Source: Methanobacterium sp. Maddingley MBC34 (GTDB lineage: Archaea; Methanobacteriota; Methanobacteria; Methanobacteriales; Methanobacteriaceae). Taken from it: DNA of 34,470 bases. The position numbers and the translations under genes were made by a program. The stretch is taken from NCBI GenBank assembly GCA_000309865.1, contig AMGN01000013.1, positions 1-34,470 on the forward strand. The letters are read 5' to 3'. Below, in pieces: positions 14,600 through 23,000 of this stretch. The notes under the pieces were generated by a model. The model was not told where the DNA came from, did not search any database, and saw only the letters and a program-made list of their open reading frames with translations. The stretch's first letter is position 1. Each line of letters opens with the position of its first letter.

Positions 14600-15493
14600 A
14601 TGACCAGTACAAAAAATAAAATCGAAGATACCTATGCCGAGGCCTTCAACGGTATCTGCTGCAGGGTTATTGTCACTGCCGATGATGATCTGACCCTACA
14701 GAGGGCGGCCTACGATGCTACCAGCACACCCGGAACCGTGATTGGTCGGGTGGAAGGAGGAATTGAGGGATGGTTAAATGAAGACCAGACCCCTGACCAG
14801 AGGAAAGGAGCAATTCTCCAGTTCTGGTACAACACCACCGACATTGAAAAGTTCCAGGTGGAATTATCCTACCGTATAAGGCAGGACATCCTGGTAAAAC
14901 CATTCACCTCTGTATTTGATGCATCCATCAACCCCTCCGGCTATATTGACACCATGAAATATGTTGGTCACTGCGGTGATGGATACGAATGGGAAGAAGA
15001 ATTATATGGCAGGCACATGATTGTAGTGCCCATAGCCATACCCGACTTTCTCATTGAACGCGAATTAGGATATATGGAAGGAATCATGGGTGCAAATTTC
15101 TGGTATTACTCCCGTAGTAAGGAAGCAGTTTTGAATGGGGGTAGAACAGCTCTGAAGGCAATTGAAAATGTGGAAGGAGTGATAACCCCATTTGATATAT
15201 GTTCTGCAGCTTCCAAACCCGAGACTAACTACCCCTGGATTGGACCCACCACCAATCACCCTTATTGCCCTACACTGCAGAACATATTGGGAGGTGAATC
15301 ACAAGTACCGGAGGGTGTTAATTACATTCCAGAAATAGTATTAAACGGACTAAGTCTTGAAAGTCTTAAAAAAGCCATGAAAATAGGGATCGAAGTCCTG
15401 CTGAATTATGAGGACGTCCTGGGAATATCCGCTGGTAATTATAAGGGTAAACTGGGAGATCACCAGATACATTTGAAGGATTTATTCCCGTAA
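14600..15493 (+). CDS. Formylmethanofuran:H4MPT formyltransferase paralogue (Ftr-like, eha-linked)
   Basis: A 297-residue homologue of Ftr, the cytoplasmic enzyme moving the formyl group from formylmethanofuran to tetrahydromethanopterin. Family marks are present at both ends: EDTYAEAFNG near residue 8, GDGYEWEEELYGR near 126, GANFWY near 160, and the C-terminal ISAGNYKGKLGDHQIHLKDLF. The N-terminal half differs strongly from canonical Ftr (DDDLTLQRAAYDATS), so it is a paralogue and may be regulatory or have another substrate. It begins at the base after the ehaR stop, with GGAGGA inside ehaR. If ehaR is the 18th gene, this and the next would complete the 20-gene operon described for Methanothermobacter (EhaS/EhaT); I cannot confirm that naming. 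Confidence 0.85.
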   Translation: MTSTKNKIEDTYAEAFNGICCRVIVTADDDLTLQRAAYDATSTPGTVIGRVEGGIEGWLNEDQTPDQRKGAILQFWYNTTDIEKFQVELSYRIRQDILVKPFTSVFDASINPSGYIDTMKYVGHCGDGYEWEEELYGRHMIVVPIAIPDFLIERELGYMEGIMGANFWYYSRSKEAVLNGGRTALKAIENVEGVITPFDICSAASKPETNYPWIGPTTNHPYCPTLQNILGGESQVPEGVNYIPEIVLNGLSLESLKKAMKIGIEVLLNYEDVLGISAGNYKGKLGDHQIHLKDLFP

Positions 15494-15545
15494 AACTTAA
15501 AATTCTCGTAAAAAACTAAATTCTCTTAAAACTAAAATTAATTTG

Positions 15546-15581
15546 GTTAAAATAAGACTAAACTAAGTTAAAATAAGATTA
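15546..15581 (+). repeat. Short tandem repeat before the PfkB-like gene
   Basis: GTTAAAATAAGACTA (15546-15560) and GTTAAAATAAGATTA (15567-15581) are 14/15 identical with a 21-base period, in the 134-base AT-rich gap between the Ftr-like and the kinase-like genes. No ribosome site or promoter is evident in it. Confidence 0.7.
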
Positions 15582-15627
15582 GATAAAAATTAACATAAAA
15601 AGTAGAATATAAATAGATAATATAAAA

Positions 15628-16581
15628 TTGACAATTGGATGTGATGTTATTTCCATTATACTGGATGCAGTGGGATTCGGAGCACTGAACCTGGACAGAC
15701 TCTACCGGGTTAATAAGATAGCTGGAGAAGATGAAGAGGCATATATTACCAACGTCCACGAAAGCTGCGGGGGATCAGCAGCCAACACTATAATAGGACT
15801 GGCCAGACTTGGACTTTCAACTGGTTTTTTAGGTAAAGTGGCCCGGGACCGGCCAGGACAGTTACTCCTGGAAAACCTTGAAAATGAAGGTGTTGATACT
15901 GGAGGAGTTATTAAAAAAAACAACGGCCGCAGTGGAACTGTCCAGGGATTCGTGGACCTTGAAGGTCAACGAGCATTATACGTTGATCCTGGAGTAAATG
16001 ATGATATTAAATCAAAGGAGATCAACCTGGAATACATAGCCAGTACACGACTCATTCACCTCACCTCATTTGTAGGTAAATCAATCCAGGTTCAAAAAGA
16101 GTTTTTAGAATCAATTCCAGAATGTGTAACCGTCAGCATGGACCCGGGGATGATCTACGCAGAAAAAGGCATTAAAACCCTGGAGAAGTTACTGGAGCGA
16201 ACTGATATTTTACTTTTAAACCAGAAAGAACTGGAAATACTGATGCCACACCAGGTAAAAGAAGAGGATAAAATGAAAGCCCTTCTTGATTTTGGACTGG
16301 AAATACTGGTAGTTAAACAGGGACAAAATGGGTGTACCGTTACTGATGGTGATGAACTTTATTGTTTGGATGCGTTTAAGGTGAATTGTCAGGACACCAC
16401 CGGTGCAGGGGATGCATTTAACACCGGATTCCTCTACGGATACTTAACTGGTAAAAGTATCAAAAGATCAGCCAACATGGGTAACTACGTAGCATCATAC
16501 TGTGTGAAGATGCCCGGGGCCATCAGTGGACTTCCATTCTTATCACAGATAATATCCAAGTATCCCGATAAAATGCATTGA
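15628..16581 (+). CDS. PfkB/ribokinase-family carbohydrate kinase (eha-linked)
   Basis: A 317-residue PfkB-family kinase that should phosphorylate a sugar, nucleoside or similar alcohol with ATP. Seen: the N-terminal GFGALNLDRLYRV, the GGSAANTIIGLARLG substrate motif near residue 50, GKVARDRPGQ, and the C-terminal signature DTTGAGDAF at 256-264 with D262 as the catalytic base. The TTG at 15628 is the only upstream start in frame but has no clear ribosome site; GGATGTGATG just after it could instead serve a start a little downstream, so the N-terminus is uncertain by up to about 14 residues. Its place behind ehaR and the Ftr-like gene is unexplained; the substrate is unknown. Confidence 0.8.
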   Translation: MTIGCDVISIILDAVGFGALNLDRLYRVNKIAGEDEEAYITNVHESCGGSAANTIIGLARLGLSTGFLGKVARDRPGQLLLENLENEGVDTGGVIKKNNGRSGTVQGFVDLEGQRALYVDPGVNDDIKSKEINLEYIASTRLIHLTSFVGKSIQVQKEFLESIPECVTVSMDPGMIYAEKGIKTLEKLLERTDILLLNQKELEILMPHQVKEEDKMKALLDFGLEILVVKQGQNGCTVTDGDELYCLDAFKVNCQDTTGAGDAFNTGFLYGYLTGKSIKRSANMGNYVASYCVKMPGAISGLPFLSQIISKYPDKMH

Positions 16582-16623
16582 TTAAGATAAGATAGGTTGA
16601 TTAAAAGTAATCATTAAAATTAA

Positions 16624-16702
16624 ATTGAATAGTATCCTTTAAAAAATTTGGATATAAATAAAATTATTAATTGAACTGTATCTTAAAAAAATTTAGATAT
16701 AA
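16624..16702 (+). repeat. Imperfect tandem duplication of a TATA-containing segment
   Basis: A segment starting ATTGAATAGTATC (16624-16657) recurs as ATTGAACTGTATC (16670-16702). The match is high with one gap and a 46-base period. Both copies end in GATATAA after an A-run, resembling an archaeal promoter (A-rich element plus TATA). They lie 100-175 bases before the polyferredoxin gene at 16801, so they may be twin promoters for it. Confidence 0.7.
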
Positions 16703-16791
16703 CTTAATTAGATGTTATTATAATACTATAAATCAGGGAAAGAAATAAACTAACCAGTAGTATAATACCCACAGTTAGTGAATTATATGAC

Positions 16792-17553
<762 letters not shown>

Positions 17554-18189
17554 GTGAAAGTTAATGAAATGATGGACAAGAATTTTATTGTAGTATCCCC
17601 TGAAGATGACCTGGTGGAAGTATCCATCTTAATGGAGAAAAAATTAAGATTCACCACACCTGTAGTAGATAGTCAGAAGAGGCTGGTTGGATGGATCACT
17701 TCCCTGGATGTTAACCGTGGTTTCAGGGAAGGTAAAAAAAAGGTTAAAGACGTGATGTACGCCAAAGAAGACATTGTCCATGTCCACGATGATGACCCTG
17801 CACGTTTAGCTGTCCTGGAAGCAGGGGAGTATAAAGTTTTTAATATACCGGTGATAAGTGATGATGATGTTGTTGTAGGAGTAGTACGGACTTTTGACAT
17901 CGTGAAAACCCTTTCCAGCCTTTATGAGGTTAAAGTTTATAAGATTTTCAAAGCAATGGAAGAAGAACTTAAAGGTGTTACCTGGGATGAACTCATGGAA
18001 GCATCAGCCATTGTTACCCGCCGCAGGACCGGTAAACGAGTCACTGCTAATGATTACGAGAAAAGAATCAAGAATTCGACCTTTGGTGAAGCCATTTGGG
18101 CTACCGGCGGATTGGAAAAATTCTTTGTGGGCCTAATAGCCATCGGAGAACTGGTTATAGCCCGGAAAGTGGCCAAGGCACGGAAATAA
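17554..18189 (+). CDS. CBS-pair protein with a novel C-terminal domain, GTG start
   Basis: A 211-residue cytoplasmic protein. Residues about 1-55 and 70-125 form two CBS motifs (MDKNFIVVSPEDDLVEVSILM; VMYAKEDIVHVHDDDPARLAVL), a pair that in other proteins binds adenine nucleotides or S-adenosyl compounds. The last 80 residues (WDELMEASAIVTRRRTGKR and following) are basic and not recognised. The GTG start is the first base after the polyferredoxin stop, so the two are coupled, with GGAGATGG in the preceding gene as ribosome site. A plausible role is energy-charge sensing for the electron carrier next to it; this is inference. Confidence 0.82.
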   Translation: MKVNEMMDKNFIVVSPEDDLVEVSILMEKKLRFTTPVVDSQKRLVGWITSLDVNRGFREGKKKVKDVMYAKEDIVHVHDDDPARLAVLEAGEYKVFNIPVISDDDVVVGVVRTFDIVKTLSSLYEVKVYKIFKAMEEELKGVTWDELMEASAIVTRRRTGKRVTANDYEKRIKNSTFGEAIWATGGLEKFFVGLIAIGELVIARKVAKARK

Positions 18190-18194
18190 TTATC

Positions 18195-18237
18195 TTTTTT
18201 ATTTCCATTCCCAATTCTTTTTCAAAAACTTTTTTTT
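18195..18237 (+). terminator. T-run terminator after the eha-linked genes
   Basis: T6 at 18195-18200 and T8 at 18230-18237 follow the CBS gene stop by 6-40 bases. Archaeal RNA polymerase stops at such runs without a hairpin. This is the first strong T-run on the plus strand right after the operon. Confidence 0.65.
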
Positions 18238-18377
18238 CAAACTCTTCTTTAAAAATGACCACTGAACTCATTTTTCATGATAAATGAATATTTCATAGGT
18301 ATAAAAATTATTTCAAAGATAATATGTATTCCAAGAATTAAATATGAGAAAGATGTGTGATATGAAACATCCATAAT

Positions 18378-18497
18378 GAGATAATATATCTGACATAAAC
18401 AAGATGTATAACACACTTGTGGACGGTTTAAAGTTAAAGGCAGGAAAAGTTAAAACTAACAAGCCACAATGTGAAGTAATGTGGCCAATATTTTTTT
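18378..18497 (+). promoter_or_regulatory. thiI leader with a possible alternative hairpin and T-run
   Basis: Within the 351-base gap before thiI, a TATA-like AGATAATATATCT lies near 18380. Further on, GCCACA (18463-18468) can pair with TGTGGC (18480-18485), followed 6 bases later by T7 (18491-18497). An upstream TTGTGG (18417-18422) can pair instead with CCACAA (18464-18469), which would break that hairpin. This could be an attenuated leader or a separate small RNA of about 90 bases. The pairings are only 6 base pairs each. Confidence 0.35.
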
Positions 18498-18540
18498 AGA
18501 ACATATCCACTATATTTTTTAATTTTTAGGAGTTTTCAAA

Positions 18541-19695
18541 ATGTTGGAGAAATTAATAATAGTCCGTTACGGGGAAATTGGGGTTAAAAGCCCCAAAGTC
18601 AGAGGAAGATTCGAACGAAAGCTCATAGAGAATATTAATACCCTTATTAAAGATAAAATTGACATTAAACAGGGCAGAATCTTCATTTATCCCCAGGATC
18701 TAAATAAAACGATGCAATCTCTACAGAAAATTGTGGGAATCGTTTCATATAGTCCAGCGGTAGTCACCCATACCGACAAGACTTCAATAAAAGAGTTAAT
18801 TCAAACCTACATTAGAGAACGGGTGAACGAAGGATCTTTCTCATCAAATGATTCATTTGCAGTTAGATGTAGACGGGTGGGAAAACATGAGTTTTCCAGT
18901 CAGGAAATGGCTGCATACGCAGGTTCTGCGGTTTATGGAGTAACAGAATCCAAAGTTGATCTTTCAAATCCTGATTTCGAATTATTTGTAGAGGTGAGGG
19001 AAGATAAAACCTACATATTCCATGAAAAAATACAGGGACTGGGTGGATTACCCATAGGGACACAGGGAAGAGTTATATGTCTGGTTTCAAGTGGGATTGA
19101 CTCACCAGTAGCTGCCTTTTTAATGATGAAAAGGGGATGCAGTGTGACCATGCTCAACTTCAACAACCATCCCTACACAACTGAATCCAATGAGAAAATC
19201 CTGAAAATGCACCAGAAACTGAAAGAATATTCAGCCGGAGCTAAACTTAACCTTTATCAGGTGGAATATGGTGAATACCTCCACCAGTGCATAGACAAAG
19301 CCCCGGAGAGAATGACCTGCGTACTCTGTAAGAATGGAATGTACAGGATAGCCGAGAAACTGGCTAAAAGAGAAAAATGTGTTGCTATTGTGGATGGAAA
19401 TAGTTTAGGACAGGTAGCATCCCAGACTCTACCCAATATCGTAGCAACCCGTTATTCAACTTCAATGCCTATTTTAAGCCCTCTAATTGGACTGGATAAG
19501 GTGGAAATTGAAGATATTGCAAAGAAGATCGGGACCTACAACATATCCATACTACCAGATAGTGGTTGTTCTGCTGTTCCCCGTTATCCTGAAACCAATG
19601 CAGAATTACCCCAAGTCATGAAAGCCCTTGAAACCATTGATGCAGAGGATAAATTTAAAAAAGCTTTTTTTTCTGTGAAACTGCTTAAACAATAA
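18541..19695 (+). CDS. thiI: tRNA sulfurtransferase / 4-thiouridine synthetase
   Basis: A 384-residue ThiI, which makes 4-thiouridine at position 8 of tRNA and may also feed thiazole synthesis. An N-terminal ferredoxin-like and THUMP part (about 1-165) binds the tRNA acceptor. The PP-loop SSGIDSP (183-189) adenylates the uridine. There is no C-terminal rhodanese domain. Instead three cysteines, C260 and C263 (CVLC) and C343 (DSGCSA), match in spacing the three cysteines studied in Methanococcus maripaludis ThiI and reported to matter there, possibly as Fe-S ligands. The ATG follows TTAGGAG at about 8 bases. It has its own leader and its own T-run terminator. Confidence 0.92.
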   Translation: MLEKLIIVRYGEIGVKSPKVRGRFERKLIENINTLIKDKIDIKQGRIFIYPQDLNKTMQSLQKIVGIVSYSPAVVTHTDKTSIKELIQTYIRERVNEGSFSSNDSFAVRCRRVGKHEFSSQEMAAYAGSAVYGVTESKVDLSNPDFELFVEVREDKTYIFHEKIQGLGGLPIGTQGRVICLVSSGIDSPVAAFLMMKRGCSVTMLNFNNHPYTTESNEKILKMHQKLKEYSAGAKLNLYQVEYGEYLHQCIDKAPERMTCVLCKNGMYRIAEKLAKREKCVAIVDGNSLGQVASQTLPNIVATRYSTSMPILSPLIGLDKVEIEDIAKKIGTYNISILPDSGCSAVPRYPETNAELPQVMKALETIDAEDKFKKAFFSVKLLKQ

Positions 19696-19711
19696 ACCAG
19701 AAAAGTTCATC

Positions 19712-19737
19712 TTTTTTTTATTATCCCTACTTTTTTT
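19712..19737 (+). terminator. T-run terminator after thiI
   Basis: T8 at 19712-19719 and T7 at 19731-19737 lie 17-42 bases after the thiI stop on the plus strand. No hairpin precedes them, as is usual in archaea. Confidence 0.65.
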
Positions 19738-19831
19738 GACGGCTAATGGAATACATCGTCACTGGCTATCAATGGAGGAAAGGTTGAAACTAACAATAAA
19801 TCAGGAAATATTAAATTATCTTACCAACCCA

Positions 19832-21259
19832 TTATATGGATTGATTCTCAGTTTTAACGAGTATTTTATCCCCAATAGCTATCACCATGTTTTCAGGAAC
19901 AATAATATCATTTTTAGAACTTCCAAGACTTTCTAAGAATCCTCCACCCCCAACTATGAATGCTTCCATGGTTTTGGTTTGGAAGTTTACTTCCACATCC
20001 CTTACTTTGCCAATTACAAGCGCATTAACATCCACAACTTCTTTCCCAATAATTTCTTCTTTTATTTTCATAACACTCATCCCCTCATAACCATATTTAT
20101 GAACTGATTTTAAAATATTTTCTCTTGTATTGATTTTTGTGTTTGTATATTCCCCAGCTACTGCGAAAATTTTGTCAATACCATTCAAATCCTTTGATAC
20201 ATTTATAAATCTCTTTTCAAGTTCCTCTCCGAACTCATCTTTCGTAGAAAGTTCAAAATCACTTATTAGGTCATCACTTTCATCCAGGAATAGACCAGTT
20301 TCACTGGACTCATCAGTGCTCGCTATATGACTTCCATTTAATTTTTCATCTGTTCCTCTGATACTTTCACCACCACCTGAATCATTTTCACTGACTTTAG
20401 GTATTTTTTTTTTAATACCTCCATCTTCAACTATTACCGCAGTTCCAGTGGCAGTTACTATAGTTACACTACCTTGTAACCCACCCATAGAAACATAGTC
20501 AATTAAAACTTCTACCACTGCATTTGCTCCCATTGATTCTGCATTTTCAAGCATTCGAGATATAGCACCCTTTCTGGCCTCCCCCAAATTCATATCATCC
20601 AGTTGAACTGGTTCAATCATCTTTAGAATCTTTAATAACCGTTCTTCAGGTTCTTCTTCTTGTGTTATTGATTCTCCCACAACTAAACCAATATAACTCT
20701 TTATTTTTTCCCCGTTTACATTAGGAACAGATACCAAGGGTATGGTTAATTCATCCAGGAAAAAATCATCAATTTGCCTGTCAATCTGATTTGGTTCCGT
20801 TTCAAGAGGTTTTAGGATCATTTCAGTGGGAGTTCTCACCAATACCCTAATGATCTTGGTGAATATGCCCGGCACTACTACAAAGAGAATATGGTTGACG
20901 AATATGGGAAATGCAGCTTGAATTGTCAGTATTATGGCAATTATAGTAATTAAACTTAAAGTTACGGGTTCTTTGGGGAATATCCAGCCCGGTCCGAACC
21001 ATCCATACCCATTGATTAAAAAAAACGTGAGCAGAGCGCTGATGGCACCGGTACTCTTACCATATTTTTTAATGGCTATGGTGGTTTCAACCACTCCTGC
21101 CAGTAACGGGGATACAATATACATGATATTGAATCCAAAAATTACCAAATTCCAGGCTATACAGATTATTGCTGAAAAGAAACCCAGTGCAGTTCCTAAG
21201 AAAATAGCCAACAACGCCCAGCGTTTTTCTATAAAGAAATTTTTATTGGAAATTGGCAA
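19832..21259 (-). CDS. Membrane-anchored YbjQ-domain protein with C-terminal PRC-barrel, TTG start
   Basis: A 475-residue fusion. Residues 13-140 hold four or five membrane spans. Residues about 173-277 form a YbjQ/UPF0145 domain (PF01906, 'putative heavy-metal-binding'): VNGEKIKSYIGLVVGE, then LGEARKGAISRMLENAESMGANAV and VTATGTAVIV. A low-complexity acidic linker (about 285-345) leads to a C-terminal PRC-barrel (IIGKEVVDVNALVIGKVRDVEV, about 402-472). The TTG start has AAGGTGA 6 bases upstream; no ATG lies near the N-terminus. It is followed in the same direction after a stand-alone YbjQ gene. Function unknown; PRC barrels often tether or sense other proteins. Confidence 0.8.
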   Translation of the reverse strand: MPISNKNFFIEKRWALLAIFLGTALGFFSAIICIAWNLVIFGFNIMYIVSPLLAGVVETTIAIKKYGKSTGAISALLTFFLINGYGWFGPGWIFPKEPVTLSLITIIAIILTIQAAFPIFVNHILFVVVPGIFTKIIRVLVRTPTEMILKPLETEPNQIDRQIDDFFLDELTIPLVSVPNVNGEKIKSYIGLVVGESITQEEEPEERLLKILKMIEPVQLDDMNLGEARKGAISRMLENAESMGANAVVEVLIDYVSMGGLQGSVTIVTATGTAVIVEDGGIKKKIPKVSENDSGGGESIRGTDEKLNGSHIASTDESSETGLFLDESDDLISDFELSTKDEFGEELEKRFINVSKDLNGIDKIFAVAGEYTNTKINTRENILKSVHKYGYEGMSVMKIKEEIIGKEVVDVNALVIGKVRDVEVNFQTKTMEAFIVGGGGFLESLGSSKNDIIVPENMVIAIGDKILVKTENQSI

Positions 21260-21299
21260 AGCAGGTCACCTTCAAAACTTTAGTTTTCATAAAAATCGA

Positions 21300-21626
21300 T
21301 TATTCCTGGAATGAAACTGCAGTTCCCACCACTGTAACCATTATGGTGTTTCCCATGGTACCTCCCAAGTTATGATACGCCACACGAGTCCCAATGATTG
21401 CATTAGCACCTTTATCTTGAGCTTTTTCTTCCATACTTTTAAGTGCCAGGTTTCTTGCAGTGGTGAGTTCTTCTTCATATTTAGATGTTCTTCCACCTAC
21501 CACATCTCTCACCCCGGAGAACAGGTCTTTATACAGATTTGCTCCCAAAAGAGCATCTCCAGTTACTAAACCATAATATTCATTGATTTTTTTCCCTTCA
21601 ATGTTTGGTGACGTTAAAATCAACAT
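21300..21626 (-). CDS. YbjQ/UPF0145 family protein
   Basis: A 108-residue protein forming a single YbjQ domain (PF01906): LTSPNIEGKKINEYYGLVTGD at the N-terminus, an arginine- and glutamate-rich helix (about 45-70), and DKGANAIIGTRV with a closing TVVGTAVSF strand. The family folds as a pentamer of unknown function; the metal-binding name is not well supported. I place the start at the ATG at 21626, with GAGGGGTG 7 bases upstream; an upstream in-frame ATG at 21659 would add 11 residues but put that ribosome site inside the gene. It lies 40 bases before the larger YbjQ fusion, so the two are probably co-transcribed. Confidence 0.85.
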   Translation of the reverse strand: MLILTSPNIEGKKINEYYGLVTGDALLGANLYKDLFSGVRDVVGGRTSKYEEELTTARNLALKSMEEKAQDKGANAIIGTRVAYHNLGGTMGNTIMVTVVGTAVSFQE

Positions 21627-21673
21627 TTTAAAACACCCCTCATCATTTTTTAAATTCAATTGTTTTTGATTTT

Positions 21674-22672
21674 TTATGACTTCTTTTCTTTAGTATCATC
21701 TTCTTCCGCTTCACTGGTCATGAGTAAGGCTAACCAGCGGGTTTCATCATAGTTTTCCAGATACTTTATTACAATCAAGGTCAATGGCACCCCTATTAAA
21801 AATCCAGTGGGCCCTAAAATCCAACCCCACACGAATAATGAAACAAATACCACAAAAACTGACATTTGAAGCCCTTTTCCAGTGAGTCTAGGGAAAATAT
21901 AACTTTCGGCTACTGTATTAATAATAACAAAGAAGAGACCCATAGCAATAGCTCCCCATATCCCATATTTAGCCCAGGCTACTAATACAGGGGGTATGGC
22001 GGCTATTATAATTCCAAGATAGGGGATGAATCCCAATGCAAATGTTAGTAACCCCCAGAGAACTGCAAAGTTAATATCAAAGACAAAAAGAATGGCTGAA
22101 ACACCTATGCCATAAATGAAGTTTACTTTTGCTCTGATTATAAAGTAGGTGATGTTAGCTTCAACAATATCAAATATCTTAGTTAGAGTAGGATTATCAG
22201 CACCTAACCCCTTAACAAGTCTTTCTTTTATCAGTGGAAGCTCATAGACCAGGAATATAACTGCAAAAAGAATGAAAGTTCCAGTGGCAATAAGCCCGGC
22301 AATATTCTCTATGGGTATATTAGTGACAATGAATTTTATTATTTCATTTCCATATTGAGCCAGAATACCCGAAGAGTTTATAGTGAAATCAGGCAGTTCT
22401 TTTACCAATTGGACTAGTGAAACCATGAGAAACCATAAAATTGCAAACCCCAAAGCCAATGTTCCAACCAAGGTTACTATCACAGACTGGTTGTAGGAAA
22501 GGCCTTTTTTCTTAAGCCACATTAAAACAGGATATATAATTATAGCAAGGAATATTGAAAGTAATATAGGTCCTAAAATCTCAGAACTATATTTCAATCC
22601 TATAACTGCAAGAAAAATAAATGCTATTAACATAATTTGCCGCGTGTAAGACGGTGTTTTTAAATCCAACAT
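21674..22672 (-). CDS. AI-2E/PerM family membrane permease (UPF0118)
   Basis: A 332-residue membrane protein with about eight spans of the AI-2E transporter/PerM family, whose members export signals, move small molecules or exchange Na+ and H+. Diagnostic stretches are ALGFIPYLGIIIAAIPPVLVA near residue 210, AESYIFPRLTGKGLQM near 258, and a closing GPTGFLIGVPLTLIVIKYLE. The ATG at 22672 has GGTTGAT about 7 bases upstream; an ATG at 22681 and a TTG at 22684 in the same frame are alternatives. It stands 47 bases before the YbjQ gene and may head that operon. Substrate unknown. Confidence 0.85.
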   Translation of the reverse strand: MLDLKTPSYTRQIMLIAFIFLAVIGLKYSSEILGPILLSIFLAIIIYPVLMWLKKKGLSYNQSVIVTLVGTLALGFAILWFLMVSLVQLVKELPDFTINSSGILAQYGNEIIKFIVTNIPIENIAGLIATGTFILFAVIFLVYELPLIKERLVKGLGADNPTLTKIFDIVEANITYFIIRAKVNFIYGIGVSAILFVFDINFAVLWGLLTFALGFIPYLGIIIAAIPPVLVAWAKYGIWGAIAMGLFFVIINTVAESYIFPRLTGKGLQMSVFVVFVSLFVWGWILGPTGFLIGVPLTLIVIKYLENYDETRWLALLMTSEAEEDDTKEKKS

Positions 22673-22703
22673 TGTTATCATCAACCATTATTTGATTTAT
22701 TCC

Positions 22704-22744
22704 CTAACTTTAACTTTGTTCAACTAACTTTAAACATTGTTCTA
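22704..22744 (-). repeat. Back-to-back imperfect repeat upstream of the AI-2E permease
   Basis: CTAACTTTAACTTTGTTCAA (22704-22723) is followed at once by CTAACTTTAAACATTGTTCTA (22724-22744). They share CTAACTTTAA and TTGTTC. The pair ends about 30 bases before the permease start, where a promoter or operator for this minus-strand gene would lie. The rest of the 328-base gap (22673-23000) has no coding signal. Confidence 0.65.
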
Positions 22745-22962
22745 CCGACTCTTTTATTGTTTTACACCCCTAAGCTAATCTAAACCGAATATGATCAAAG
22801 TAATTGTAAATATAATTATGCATTCTATAATTGATTAATTTTTTGGCTGGTTTGATTATTTGATCAATTTATTTTTGAGTTTCTTTCATTAAATCTGATA
22901 ATTAGTAAAGAATAAAGTTATTTCCTGATTTATTAACCAAAATTCAATGAAAAATAATTAAC

Positions 22963-22970
22963 AAAAAAAA
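22963..22970 (-). terminator. T-run terminator after the MFS exporter
   Basis: Eight A residues on the plus strand give a T8 run on the minus strand 31 bases after the exporter stop codon. Typical archaeal hairpin-free terminator. Confidence 0.6.
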
Positions 22971-23000
22971 GATTTTTTTTCTTAAAGAAATATAAAAGAT

